Shown here piece by piece: positions 1-8,554 of a stretch of 50,391 nucleotides of DNA. Both the position numbers and the translations under genes were made by a program. The notes beneath the pieces are model-generated. The model searched no databases and was not told where the DNA came from. It was given only the letters and a program-made list of their open reading frames with translations. Location: NCBI GenBank assembly GCA_964584815.1, contig CAZPBO010000007.1, positions 1 through 50,391 on the forward strand, in the 5' to 3' direction. This DNA comes from CAZPBO01 sp964584815. GTDB taxonomy: Bacteria > Planctomycetota > SKW154. The stretch's first letter is position 1; each line of letters begins with the position of its first letter.

Positions 1-24
1 GCTTGCGTAAGCAGAAAAACAAAA

Positions 25-117
<93 letters not shown>

Positions 118-123
118 GTTCAT

Positions 124-156
124 AATATATTTTTGCGCCCGTTGTCCGTTTGTCAA
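124..156 (-). promoter_or_regulatory. Possible promoter for tRNA-Ser(GCU)
   Basis: On the minus strand a perfect -35 box TTGACA (151-156) is followed by an AT-rich stretch with a -10-like TATATT (124-129). That spacing is too long at 21 bases, but the overlapping AAATAT gives 18. Transcription would start within a few bases of the tRNA 5' end. The exact -10 is uncertain. Confidence 0.35.
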
Positions 157-268
157 GTCAACGCTAATTTTGGCGCAAACAACCTGATAGGGAAGGGTCC
201 AATAAAGCACCGCATATTCAGGCAGCGGTCTGGCGTTATGGGTTGTTGGAAACCTGCCGCAAATTTGT

Positions 269-296
269 TTGACGCAGACCACAACCATTGTAGAAT
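269..296 (+). promoter_or_regulatory. Sigma-70-type promoter for prs
   Basis: TTGACG (269-274) and TAGAAT (291-296) are separated by 16 bases. They lie 34 bases upstream of the prs start codon, with a purine-rich GGATGGATGA ribosome-binding region between. The rest of the 118-329 interval shows no gene. Confidence 0.55.
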
Positions 297-329
297 ATTG
301 CTCCACACAGGTTGGATGGATGAGTTGCT

Positions 330-1268
330 ATGAAGGGTCGTTTTGCGTTGAAGGTTTTGACAGGCAGCGCTAATCCCGAACTGGCGCGAGAGGTTTGTGA
401 GCATCTGGGGATAGAACCTGTAAGAATGCGCTGCAGGCGATTTCCTGATGGTGAGATAGATGTGAAGATAGAAGAGGATATGCGTGGATGCGATGCGTTT
501 GTGGTGCAGCCGACCTGTCCGCCTGTAAATGAGAATCTGATGGAGTTGCTTGTGATACTGGACTGTCTGAAGCGGGCGTCAGCGGGGCGTATAACGGCGG
601 TGGTGCCGTATTTTGGTTATGCACGGCAGGACAGAAAAGCCGAAGGACGGGTGCCGATAACCGCCAAGTTGGTGGCAAATCTAATAACGGTTGCGGGTGC
701 AAACAGGGTTTTAACGATAGACCTGCACGCTCCGCAGGTTCAAGGCTTTTTTGACATACCAGTGGATGAGTTGTGGGCGTATAGGGTGTTTGTGCCGCAT
801 ATACAAAAGACGGTTGAGGAGCCGTTCTGTGTTTTGAGTCCTGATGTGGGTGGGGCGAAAATGGTGCGGGCGTATTCCAAGCGTCTGGAATGCGACTTTG
901 CACTTGTGGACAAGAGGCGGATAAGCGGCACGCAGACGGTATCTTATCATCTGATAGGTGATGTGCGAGGCAAACATGTTGTGATGATAGATGACATAAT
1001 AGCGACGGGGGGAACGGTGGCGGATGCGGCGCGGATAGCACGCGAGAACGGGGCACTTTCTGTGGGGATATGTGCCACACACGGGATTTTCGCGGGCAAC
1101 GCTGTGGAACGCCTGAACGCCTCACCTGTTGACTGGGTTGCCGTTACCAATACGGTGCCGCCGCGTGTTGAAAGTCCAAAAATCCGCTATCTTTCCGTTG
1201 CGGAACTGCTCGGTGAGGCTGTAAAACGGATACACGAGGACCGTTCTGTTTCGGAACTTTTTGAATAG
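330..1268 (+). CDS. prs: Ribose-phosphate pyrophosphokinase (PRPP synthase)
   Basis: Transfers pyrophosphate from ATP to ribose 5-phosphate, making PRPP for purine, pyrimidine, histidine, tryptophan and NAD synthesis in the cytoplasm. The 312 residues match the usual family length. Visible signatures are the N-terminal FPDGEIDVKIEEDMRG strand-loop, the catalytic flexible-loop region PYFGYARQDRK, the cation-binding motif DLHAPQVQGFFDIP and the PRPP loop VVMIDDIIATGGT near the C-terminus. The ATG at 330 gives the canonical N-terminus and follows a credible promoter. Downstream there is only GGGGAGGAT before a scaffold gap, which looks like the ribosome-binding site of a following gene. In many bacteria rplY and pth follow prs and precede rpsF, so they may lie in the gap. 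Confidence 0.97.
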   Translation: MKGRFALKVLTGSANPELAREVCEHLGIEPVRMRCRRFPDGEIDVKIEEDMRGCDAFVVQPTCPPVNENLMELLVILDCLKRASAGRITAVVPYFGYARQDRKAEGRVPITAKLVANLITVAGANRVLTIDLHAPQVQGFFDIPVDELWAYRVFVPHIQKTVEEPFCVLSPDVGGAKMVRAYSKRLECDFALVDKRRISGTQTVSYHLIGDVRGKHVVMIDDIIATGGTVADAARIARENGALSVGICATHGIFAGNAVERLNASPVDWVAVTNTVPPRVESPKIRYLSVAELLGEAVKRIHEDRSVSELFE

Positions 1269-1276
1269 GGGAGGAT

Positions 1277-1376
1277 NNNNNNNNNNNNNNNNNNNNNNNN
1301 NNNNNNNNNNNNNNNNNNNNNNNNNNNNNNNNNNNNNNNNNNNNNNNNNNNNNNNNNNNNNNNNNNNNNNNNNNNN
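1277..1376. other. Scaffold gap (100 N)
   Basis: Exactly 100 N between prs and rpsF. A ribosome-binding-like GGGGAGGA directly precedes it, so a gene start is probably hidden. The true length is unknown. Confidence 0.99.
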
Positions 1377-1378
1377 TA

Positions 1379-1765
1379 ATGCCTGAGTTACGCGGAGATG
1401 TTGAATCCAAACCCCGATTGTATGAAGGAATGTTCATAGTGGACATAAACCGTGTGGGCACAGATGACCGTTCCGTGAAGAGGGTGGTCCACGGTTTGCT
1501 GGAGAAGCACGGTGCGAAGGTGCTGGTGTCAACTCGCTGGGCGGAACGCGAGTTCTGCTACCCCATAAAGAAGCAAACACGCGGAATATATCATCTGGTC
1601 TACTTTGAGTGCAAGCCGGAGAAGATTGCAGAGATAAAAAGGGACTGCTACTTGAGCGGCGATATTTTGAGGGTTATGATGCTGCGTGCCAAGAGGGTGC
1701 CAGATAAAGTGGCGCTGCCTGACGGCGGCTGGCTTGAGTTGGACAAAGAGACAACGACCATATAG
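1379..1765 (+). CDS. rpsF: 30S ribosomal protein S6
   Basis: Small-subunit protein that binds 16S rRNA as a heterodimer with S18, which is encoded two genes downstream. The S6 fold is recognisable from RLYEGMFIVDINR, through the central FCYPIKKQTRGIYHLVYFEC strand region, to GDILRVMMLRA near the end. The 128 residues are slightly longer than usual because of about 12 extra N-terminal residues. The scaffold gap ends only two bases upstream, so the real start cannot be checked. It begins the classic rpsF-ssb-rpsR-rplI-dnaB series. The gap to ssb is 25 bases. Confidence 0.93.
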   Translation: MPELRGDVESKPRLYEGMFIVDINRVGTDDRSVKRVVHGLLEKHGAKVLVSTRWAEREFCYPIKKQTRGIYHLVYFECKPEKIAEIKRDCYLSGDILRVMMLRAKRVPDKVALPDGGWLELDKETTTI

Positions 1766-1790
1766 AAGGGACTTTGTTGGGGATACGGTG

Positions 1791-2234
1791 ATGGCGTATT
1801 TGAACAAAGTGTTTCTTATCGGCAACCTGACTCGGGACCCTGAACTCCGCTACACTCCGAGCGGAACCCCTGTGGCGAATTTCTCCATCGCTATCAATCG
1901 TGTGAGGACGAACAAGCAGGGACAGAGGCGTGAAGAGACGACATTTGTGGACATTGAAGCGTTCGGCAAGAATGCTGAAGCGTGCCACAGGTTCCTGGCA
2001 AAGGGTAAGACACTCTTTGTGGAGGGGAGGCTGCGTTATCGTGTTTGGGAGGCGCCAGACGGTAGGCGGCGCAACCGCTTAAGCGTCGTCGCCGAGCGTG
2101 TCCAGTTCATAGAGAGGGCACGCATCAAGCGGGAGGAGCAGCCCGCCGAAACGACAACGACGCCCGCCCCAGAACCTGCTCCTGAAGAGGTCACCTTCAC
2201 AAACGATGAAGAGGATGAGGCGATTCCTTTTTAA
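1791..2234 (+). CDS. ssb: Single-stranded DNA-binding protein
   Basis: Protects and organises single-stranded DNA during replication, repair and recombination. The ATG at 1791, with GGGGAT upstream, yields the standard opening AYLNKVFLIGNLTRDPELRY of the OB-fold. The open frame extends further upstream but only by reading over rpsF in another frame. After about 110 residues of OB-fold comes a Pro/Glu/Thr-rich linker. The chain ends with the acidic tip DEEDEAIPF, the docking peptide for SSB partner proteins. Its 147 residues are near the lower end of the family range. Its place between S6 and S18 genes is widely conserved. Confidence 0.96.
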   Translation: MAYLNKVFLIGNLTRDPELRYTPSGTPVANFSIAINRVRTNKQGQRREETTFVDIEAFGKNAEACHRFLAKGKTLFVEGRLRYRVWEAPDGRRRNRLSVVAERVQFIERARIKREEQPAETTTTPAPEPAPEEVTFTNDEEDEAIPF

Positions 2235-2249
2235 GGAGGAGCAGAGTCT

Positions 2250-2516
2250 ATGGCTGCGCAAGTGCGTGTTGACAAAAAGATTCTTTCAAGGTTCGGCAGA
2301 ACGCGTTGTCGTTTCTGCCGCGAAGGGGTGAGAGAGGTGGACTACAAAGACATAGAGAATCTGCGTCGTCTTCTGACGGCGACAGGGAAGATGTTCAGTC
2401 GCAAAAGGAGCGGCAATTGTGCGCGACATCAACGCCAGGTTCGTCGCGCCATAAACATCGCGAGGTTTCTGGCTCTGCTGCCCTACTGCGGCGCACACGC
2501 CAGAACCTCCCATTGA
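2250..2516 (+). CDS. rpsR: 30S ribosomal protein S18, zinc-binding form
   Basis: Partner of S6 on the 30S platform. AAGGAGGAGC precedes the ATG by about seven bases. The 88-residue product has the S18 core, DYKDIENLRRLLTATGKM and RQVRRAINIARFLALLPY. It also carries a zinc-ribbon set, Cys20-x2-Cys23 and a later Cys-x2-His (GNCARH), marking the so-called C+ form. Many bacteria have lost these cysteines, so S18 here probably needs zinc. That is an inference from the ligands. It lies 15 bases after ssb and 22 bases before rplI. Confidence 0.93.
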   Translation: MAAQVRVDKKILSRFGRTRCRFCREGVREVDYKDIENLRRLLTATGKMFSRKRSGNCARHQRQVRRAINIARFLALLPYCGAHARTSH

Positions 2517-2538
2517 GCCATCCTTTAAGGAGTGTTGA

Positions 2539-2988
2539 ATGCGTCTCATCCTGCGCCGTCGCGTGGAACGCCTCGGCAATGTTGGCGATGTGGTTGAGGT
2601 AAAGGACGGATACGCCCGTAACTATCTTCTCCCCTATGGCTTGGCTTATCCTTATTCGGAGGAGAACATAAAGCGGGTGGAGAAGGAAAGAAAGCGAATG
2701 GCGGAGCGATATCAAAGCCATCTTGCCAAGATGGGCGAGTTGAAAGAGGCGTTGGAGACCACTTCCTGCACGGTGTCGGTGCGTGCAACTGAAGATGGTA
2801 AACTTTTCGGCTCGGTCACTGCTGCTATGATAGCAGAAGAATTGAACAAAAAGGGTCTGCCAGTTGAGGAAGGGATGATTCGCCTTGAGGCACCGATAAA
2901 GGAGTTGGGTGTTTACGAGGTTTTGGTTCACCTTGCTGAAGAGATAGAGGCGCGCTTAAGACTGTGGGTGGTTGAGCAGGAGGAGTAG
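2539..2988 (+). CDS. rplI: 50S ribosomal protein L9
   Basis: Large-subunit protein that reaches from the L1 stalk region and affects translational fidelity. The N-terminal RNA-binding domain shows the L9 signature GNVGDVVEVKDGYARNYLLP. It is followed by a charged connecting helix (roughly residues 40-75) and the C-terminal domain with EDGKLFGSVTAAMIAEEL. The 149 residues are the normal length. AAGGAG sits eight bases before the ATG. Gene order and spacing support cotranscription with rpsR and dnaB. Confidence 0.96.
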   Translation: MRLILRRRVERLGNVGDVVEVKDGYARNYLLPYGLAYPYSEENIKRVEKERKRMAERYQSHLAKMGELKEALETTSCTVSVRATEDGKLFGSVTAAMIAEELNKKGLPVEEGMIRLEAPIKELGVYEVLVHLAEEIEARLRLWVVEQEE

Positions 2989-3012
2989 GGCGGCTGGGAT
3001 GGAGGGGACTGA

Positions 3013-4365
3013 ATGGAGACTGCGCAGGTTCCCGCAAGCGTTGAGGCAGAAGTTGCGCTTTTGGGCGCGCTCTTGATTGAGCCTGAAGTTGCTCACGAGA
3101 TTGTGCATTTGCTTGAGCCTGACGATTTCTATGAGCCCCGTCACCGCCTCATCTACCAGGTCATCTGTGACCTGGTCGCATCAGGAAAGGCGGTGGACAG
3201 CGTTGTGGTCATTGAGCGTCTGAAGGAGAGCGGAGCGCTTGATAGAGCAGGAGGGGCCGCCTACCTTACCGCTCTTGTGGAGGGAACCCCTGAGGCGAGC
3301 CACTGTGAGCAGTATGCCCAGATTGTGAAGCAGAAATCGGTTCTCCGCCACCTAATTCGTGTCTGCAGCAAAATACGGGAGGAGTGCTTCAAACAGGAGC
3401 GTCCGCTGGATGAGTTGCTGGACGAGGCGGGGCGAATGGTTTATGAGGTGGCGACCACATTCATTGCACGCGAGGCGGTCCATATGCGCGACATTCTGAT
3501 GGAGACCTTCAAGAAGATAGACGAGTTGGCGCGGAGTGGTGAGCGGCTCGTCACGGGCATTCCGTCAGGTTTTTACGATTTGGATGAGAAGACGGGAGGA
3601 TTTCAGAAAGGGGATTTGATAGTCCTTGCGGCGCGTCCGTCAATGGGTAAAACAACGCTTGCCCTAAACATCGCAGAAAAAGTCGCCGTTCATCAGCGCA
3701 AACCTGTTGCCATATTCTCCATTGAGACATCCGCCGAGCGTGTCACAGAATCCATACTTTGTCTGCACACAAAGACCAACCTCGCGAGGTTGCGACAAGG
3801 GCGGCTCAGTGCGGAGGAGTTTGAACGCATCTCTATTGGCATAGGCGAGTTGGCGGAAGCGCCGATATTCATCAACGACGCAAATCCCCTTACTCCTATG
3901 GTGCTTAAGTCCAGAGCCCGCCGCTTAAAACAGAAACACGACATACAACTCATAATTGTGGACTACCTTCAGTTGATGACGGTGCCAGGAGAAAAGGACC
4001 GCCAGAAAATGATAGCGCAGATTTCGGGTCACCTTAAGGGACTGGCAAAGGAGTTGGACATTCCCGTCATAGCGATATCGCAACTGCGCCGCGCCGCAGA
4101 AGAACACGACCGCCCCCGTCTAAGCGACCTGCGCGAATCAGGTGCCATTGAACAAGACGCCGATGTCGTCCTCCTTTTGTGGCGTTCCGACTACCACGAG
4201 CAGAGCGCCTCACCCCGCGGCGAGGCTGAACTCATCATCGCAAAACAGCGCCACGGTCCGCGTGGTGTCGTTCACCTCTTTTATGATTTCACCGTTTTGC
4301 GTTTTGAGAACGCGCATCCTCATGGCGAGGTTCTGGATGAAGAGTTGGATTCTTTTGGCACTTAG
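3013..4365 (+). CDS. dnaB: Replicative DNA helicase DnaB
   Basis: Hexameric 5'-3' helicase that unwinds DNA at the replication fork and recruits primase. The N-terminal helical domain spans residues about 1-150. A linker leads to the RecA-like motor. Walker A is ARPSMGKTT (about residues 209-217), the SIETSAERV segment follows, and Walker B is IQLIIVDYLQLM. RESGAIEQDADVVLLL near the end is typical. The 450-residue length is normal and no intein is present. The 3' end overlaps the start of the bamA frame by 29 bases, so the outer-membrane gene may be translationally coupled to the replication gene. Confidence 0.97.
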   Translation: METAQVPASVEAEVALLGALLIEPEVAHEIVHLLEPDDFYEPRHRLIYQVICDLVASGKAVDSVVVIERLKESGALDRAGGAAYLTALVEGTPEASHCEQYAQIVKQKSVLRHLIRVCSKIREECFKQERPLDELLDEAGRMVYEVATTFIAREAVHMRDILMETFKKIDELARSGERLVTGIPSGFYDLDEKTGGFQKGDLIVLAARPSMGKTTLALNIAEKVAVHQRKPVAIFSIETSAERVTESILCLHTKTNLARLRQGRLSAEEFERISIGIGELAEAPIFINDANPLTPMVLKSRARRLKQKHDIQLIIVDYLQLMTVPGEKDRQKMIAQISGHLKGLAKELDIPVIAISQLRRAAEEHDRPRLSDLRESGAIEQDADVVLLLWRSDYHEQSASPRGEAELIIAKQRHGPRGVVHLFYDFTVLRFENAHPHGEVLDEELDSFGT

Positions 4366-6703
4366 TTTACTGCCTTCTCTCCTTTTGGGGCAGCAACCTG
4401 ACAGACCGACTGTGCGGTCGCTTCAGGTCAAAGTCCTACCCCCAACCCTATCAGACGGAACCGTCATAAAGGTCACCCCTCGCCAACTTCAGGCTGCAAA
4501 AACCCTCATCCTCGCCAACATCTACACCAAAATCGGACAGGTCTTCTCCCCCCAGCGTTTTGACGCCGACATCAAGCGCCTCCTCCGCCTCCGACGCTTC
4601 CTCATCACCCCTCATCTTCGCCGTCACAAAAACTTCCTTGACATCACACTCGTCGTTCGCCTACTCCCCATCGCTAAAAAGGTCGTCTTCCTCAACAAGC
4701 GTGGAGAAGAGGTCTCGCTGCCAGAAGATACAACCTGGCTCCTTTCGGCACAGAGAGGAGAATATGTCAACCCATATATGCTCAACCACGACGCCCGCTC
4801 CATCCACGACTATCTTCTTGGGGAGGGTTATCCGTTTTCGTCGGTTAAGTGGCGTCTGAAGGCGGCGGATGACGGCGTTCAGGTGGAGTTTCTTCTTGAC
4901 TATGGTCCGTATGTTGCAGTAGGCGCCGTCACATTTGTCGGCAACCGCGCCTTTGACTCCAGCACACTTTACAAAAAGATTGAATCACGGCAGGAGACCT
5001 TCTTTCGGCGCATATTTGGCGGCGGAGAGTTTGTGGAAGAACGCGTTAAAACCGACGCAGAACGCCTCACCGCTTTTCTACGCAACGAGGGATTTCTTGA
5101 CGCCTCCGTCAGGGTTGAATGGAAAATCAAGAAGGTCAGCGACGATAAGGCGATAGCGCTTATCACCTTTCACATCAATGAAGGACAGCGATATTCGGTT
5201 GGAGAGGTGCGCTTTGAAGGCGACTTCAAAATGGCGCCCGAAAAACTGCGCTCTCTCCTCACCATCAAACCTGGAAAACCTGTAAGACAAGAGGAAATAA
5301 GCAAATCGGCAAACGCTATTCTTAAGGAGTTGCACGCAAAGGGTTATGTTATGGCACGCGTCAGACCCGAATGGATGGTCGGTCTTAAAGGGCGTCAGGT
5401 CTGTGTGGTGTTTCACATAAATGCAGGTCCGGTAATTCACATAAGACGTGTGGTCGTGCGCGGTAACAACACCACCCGTGACAAGGTGATACGCCGCGAA
5501 ATCTCGGTATATCCCGGAGGGCTTTGCGACCTTAACGAACTCCGCAACTCCATCAACCGTCTTTACCGCCTACGATACTTCTCCTACGCGCTCTTTGACC
5601 TGCTTAACACCGATGACCCAGCCTATAAGGACTTACTTATTGAGGTTCAGGAAACGCGAGCGGGACGGTTTGAATTCGGCTTTCAGTACTCCCAAGAGTA
5701 TGGTTTTCAGGGGCGCATAGCGCTTGTGCATCCCAATGTGGATATATCGCGCTGGCCACCCGTTGGTGCAGGACAGCATCTCCAACTTGAGTTCCGCCCA
5801 GGGCGTTCCCACAGCCGCTACTTCCTCTACTTCCTTGAGCCATATCTTTTTGACACAAGAACCCGCCTGAGAGTCTCACCTGAATACCGCCGTGACAGGT
5901 GGTGGGACTACAACGAGAAAAACGCCTCCTTCTCGGTGGGTCTTGGCAGGTCGCTCACCCGATGGCTCACATTGGACGCCTCTATTCGCATCCAGCGCGC
6001 CACCATTTACTCCATCTCGTCAGACGCACCCCTAGATGTCTTCCTCGTTCAAGGCACAAAAGACCTTTACGGAATTGGACTTGAGGCGGTGGTTGATTTG
6101 ACATCTGTTGACCGCTGGGGCACGGTTTATTCAGGCTTTATGAGCCGTCTCTCTTTTGACTTGATGGGCAAGCCTTTCCCGGGAGACTACAACTTCTGGC
6201 GGGGTGTTCTCCACGCACAATGCTTCTTTAACCTTTATGAAACAGAGGAGTCAACACACATTGTATGGGCGTTCCGCGCCACAGGTGCGCTGGCGAATCC
6301 ATTTGCCGGCAGCGAGTTTGTGCCGATTTTTGAGCGCTTTTTCGCCGGTGGCTCGCTCTCGTCGGTCTATGGGGTGCGCGGCTTCCATTACCGCTACATC
6401 GGTCCCACCGAAGACGGCTCCCCACTCGGCGGCACCGCCTTTGTCCTGCTCTCAAGCGAGGTTTCAATGCCTGTTCCCGGGGCAGGGCGCAACCTCCGAT
6501 TCGCGGTCTTCCTTGACTCCGCAAACCTCGCCTATACAAAAAGTGACTTTTATGTCGGCGACTTTCGCGTCTCTTGTGGATTTGGCTTTCGCATACGCGT
6601 GCAGGCGTTCTTCACAATAAGATTTGATTTTGCGTGGCCTCTGCGAATGATGCGGGGCGATGTCCGCCAGACATTTCAGTTCTCTATGGGCGCCAACTTT
6701 TAA
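4337..6703 (+). CDS. bamA: Outer membrane protein assembly factor BamA (Omp85)
   Basis: Central outer-membrane component that folds and inserts beta-barrel proteins. The ATG at 4337, preceded by GCGAGG, gives a clean signal peptide (MKSWILLALSLLPSLLLG, then QQPDRP). An ATG at 4322 is possible but adds five residues and has a poorer site. POTRA-type modules follow, for example VTFVGNRAFDSSTLYKKI, VRFEGDFKMAPEKLRSLL and VVVRGNNTTRDKVIRREI. The 16-strand-type barrel runs from about residue 440 to the end. The last residue is Phe (MGANF), as in the barrel assembly signal. Length is 788 residues. Being coupled to dnaB is unusual, since bamA more often lies near rseP, skp or lpxD. Confidence 0.92.
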   Translation: MKSWILLALSLLPSLLLGQQPDRPTVRSLQVKVLPPTLSDGTVIKVTPRQLQAAKTLILANIYTKIGQVFSPQRFDADIKRLLRLRRFLITPHLRRHKNFLDITLVVRLLPIAKKVVFLNKRGEEVSLPEDTTWLLSAQRGEYVNPYMLNHDARSIHDYLLGEGYPFSSVKWRLKAADDGVQVEFLLDYGPYVAVGAVTFVGNRAFDSSTLYKKIESRQETFFRRIFGGGEFVEERVKTDAERLTAFLRNEGFLDASVRVEWKIKKVSDDKAIALITFHINEGQRYSVGEVRFEGDFKMAPEKLRSLLTIKPGKPVRQEEISKSANAILKELHAKGYVMARVRPEWMVGLKGRQVCVVFHINAGPVIHIRRVVVRGNNTTRDKVIRREISVYPGGLCDLNELRNSINRLYRLRYFSYALFDLLNTDDPAYKDLLIEVQETRAGRFEFGFQYSQEYGFQGRIALVHPNVDISRWPPVGAGQHLQLEFRPGRSHSRYFLYFLEPYLFDTRTRLRVSPEYRRDRWWDYNEKNASFSVGLGRSLTRWLTLDASIRIQRATIYSISSDAPLDVFLVQGTKDLYGIGLEAVVDLTSVDRWGTVYSGFMSRLSFDLMGKPFPGDYNFWRGVLHAQCFFNLYETEESTHIVWAFRATGALANPFAGSEFVPIFERFFAGGSLSSVYGVRGFHYRYIGPTEDGSPLGGTAFVLLSSEVSMPVPGAGRNLRFAVFLDSANLAYTKSDFYVGDFRVSCGFGFRIRVQAFFTIRFDFAWPLRMMRGDVRQTFQFSMGANF

Positions 6704-6716
6704 GAGGTCTCCGCAG

Positions 6717-7763
6717 ATGCGCTCTACCGTTGAGGTTGATGGCTCTTTTGGCGAAGGTGGTGGACAGATTCTTCGCACATCACTTGCCCTTTCCGCCCTC
6801 CTTATGCGTCCTTTTGTCATAAATAACATCCGCGCGAAACGGAAAAATCCGGGGCTTGCCGCCCAGCATCTTGTATGCATCCAGTCAATGGCACGACTGG
6901 TTTCGGCTGACACACGCGGCGCACAACTCGCCTCAACATCTTTGCAGTTCACCCCACAGAGCCCACCTCCTCCAAACAGCCATTTTGACTTCCGCATCCC
7001 CACTGCCGGTTCGGCATCACTTCTTTTACACGCACTCTATGCGCCGCTGCTTTTTTGCGGCGCCGACATAACCCTCACAGGTGGCACACATGTGAGGTGG
7101 TCTCCGCCCTTTGAGCACCTGCGGCACGCCTTCCTGCCGGCGCTTTCGCGTTTTGGAGTTCAGGCGGAGTTTTCGCTTCTACGAGCAGGCTTTTACCCGC
7201 GGGGCGGCGGCATGATACGAGCAAACTTCAAACCATCCAACACCTTAAGTCCACTGCGCCTTGAGAGGCGCGGCAGGGTAAAAATGCTTGTCTGTCGCAT
7301 ACTTCTCGCCCATCTGCCCGACCACATCGCCAGACGACAGGAGAGGACTCTACGCGCGGCTCTTGTTAACCATAACCTCCGTTTCGTCCATCTGCGCCCT
7401 CCCGCCGCAGGACCCGGTAACTGCGTCAGCATTGAGGTGGTTGCCGAAAACTGCTACGCCGTCTTCTCATCGCTGGGCGTAAAGGGCAAGCCGGCGGAAG
7501 AGGTCGCCCGTGAGGCTGCTTTTGCCACAGAACGCTTCCTCAACTCTTCCGCCACTGTTGACGAACATCTGGCTGACCAGTTGCTTTTGCCTGCTGCATT
7601 AGCCGACGGCGAATCTCTCTTCCTTACCCCCCACAAAACCGCCCATCTTGAGACCAACGCGTTCGCGATAAGGTCGTTTCTTGATGTAGAAATTGACATA
7701 GATGAGGGCGCCACGGCAACGAGGATTCGGGTTAAAGGGTGCGGCTATCGCGTCGCCTCATAA
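6717..7763 (+). CDS. rtcA: RNA 3'-terminal phosphate cyclase
   Basis: Converts an RNA 3'-phosphate to a 2',3'-cyclic phosphate using ATP, through an enzyme-AMP intermediate, in RNA repair or processing. The opening EVDGSFGEGGGQILRTSLAL is the family hallmark. The segment EHLADQLLLPAALADG holds the expected adenylated histidine, here His284. The 348 residues fit the family. The ATG at 6717 with AGAGG upstream matches the canonical start, and the upstream extension only reads over bamA. It is 13 bases behind bamA, so probably cotranscribed. No rtcB ligase is present in the window. Its 3' end overlaps the converging kdsA by 19 bases. Confidence 0.93.
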   Translation: MRSTVEVDGSFGEGGGQILRTSLALSALLMRPFVINNIRAKRKNPGLAAQHLVCIQSMARLVSADTRGAQLASTSLQFTPQSPPPPNSHFDFRIPTAGSASLLLHALYAPLLFCGADITLTGGTHVRWSPPFEHLRHAFLPALSRFGVQAEFSLLRAGFYPRGGGMIRANFKPSNTLSPLRLERRGRVKMLVCRILLAHLPDHIARRQERTLRAALVNHNLRFVHLRPPAAGPGNCVSIEVVAENCYAVFSSLGVKGKPAEEVAREAAFATERFLNSSATVDEHLADQLLLPAALADGESLFLTPHKTAHLETNAFAIRSFLDVEIDIDEGATATRIRVKGCGYRVAS

Positions 7764-8554
7764 ACCGCCAGCGCTTTTTGAAGCAGCCCTTCAAGACGCT
7801 GTAGTGGCAGCATAACAGGACCGTCACACAGCGCAGAATCGGGGTCTGGATGGGTCTCAATGAAAAGTCCATCAGCACCCGCCGCAACTGCTGCCAATGC
7901 CAAAGGCTCGGCAAACTCCCTGCTACCGCCAGAAGCGTCCCCCAACCCTGCCGGGCTCTGAACACTGTGGGTTGCGTCAAAGACAAGCAGCGCGTCCACA
8001 TCCGATAAGGCACAAAAAATGCGCATATCAACCACCAAGTCAGAGTATCCGAAGAAGTTTCCGCGTTCCGTCACAAGGATATGCTCTGCACCACCAGCAC
8101 GCGCTTTTCTGACAGCCTCCCGCATTACTGTGGGTGAGGCGAACTGCCCTTTTTTAAGGTTGAGAGGTTTTGCTGTCGCCGCCGCCGCCATTATCAAGTC
8201 CGTCTGACGACACAAAAACGCAGGTATCTGAAGAATGTCCGCAACCTCCGCCACCGCGTTAGCCTGACCCGCCTCGTGAATGTCGGTCAAAACAGGAAGC
8301 CCTGTCTGGCGCTTCACCTCCTCCAGAACCCGCAATCCCGCCTCAAGCCCAGGTCCCCTAAACGACACCACCGATGTCCTGTTCGCCTTATCAAACGAAG
8401 ACTTGAACACCACAGCGATGTCAAAACTTCGGGAGATTCGTTTCAGATGCTCTGCAACGGTAAGACACACCTCACGAGACTCAATAACACATGGTCCCGC
8501 AATGAGAAAGAGTCTCTCATCCGTCAGTTCAGTCTGCGGTAGATTTATCCTCAA
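7745..8554 (-). CDS. kdsA: 3-deoxy-8-phosphooctulonate synthase (KDO-8-P synthase)
   Basis: Condenses phosphoenolpyruvate and arabinose 5-phosphate to KDO 8-phosphate, committing carbon to the LPS inner core. Visible landmarks are LFLIAGPCVIES, FKSSFDKANRTS, RGPGLEAGL, DIHE, LKKGQFASP and FDATHSVQSPAG. The Cys in AGPC (Cys22) replaces the Asn of the E. coli enzyme, which marks the metal-dependent class. I place the start at a TTG at 8554, seven bases after GAGGAG, giving 269 residues. A TTG at 8575 is also possible but has no clear site. It overlaps the end of the STAS gene by 26 bases and should share its promoter. Confidence 0.94.
   Translation of the reverse strand: MRINLPQTELTDERLFLIAGPCVIESREVCLTVAEHLKRISRSFDIAVVFKSSFDKANRTSVVSFRGPGLEAGLRVLEEVKRQTGLPVLTDIHEAGQANAVAEVADILQIPAFLCRQTDLIMAAAATAKPLNLKKGQFASPTVMREAVRKARAGGAEHILVTERGNFFGYSDLVVDMRIFCALSDVDALLVFDATHSVQSPAGLGDASGGSREFAEPLALAAVAAGADGLFIETHPDPDSALCDGPVMLPLQRLEGLLQKALAVYEATR

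Noticed and set aside
370..1125. 251-codon open frame antisense to prs
   Set aside because: Pro/Ser/His-rich translation with no recognisable fold, fully covered by the well-supported prs gene.
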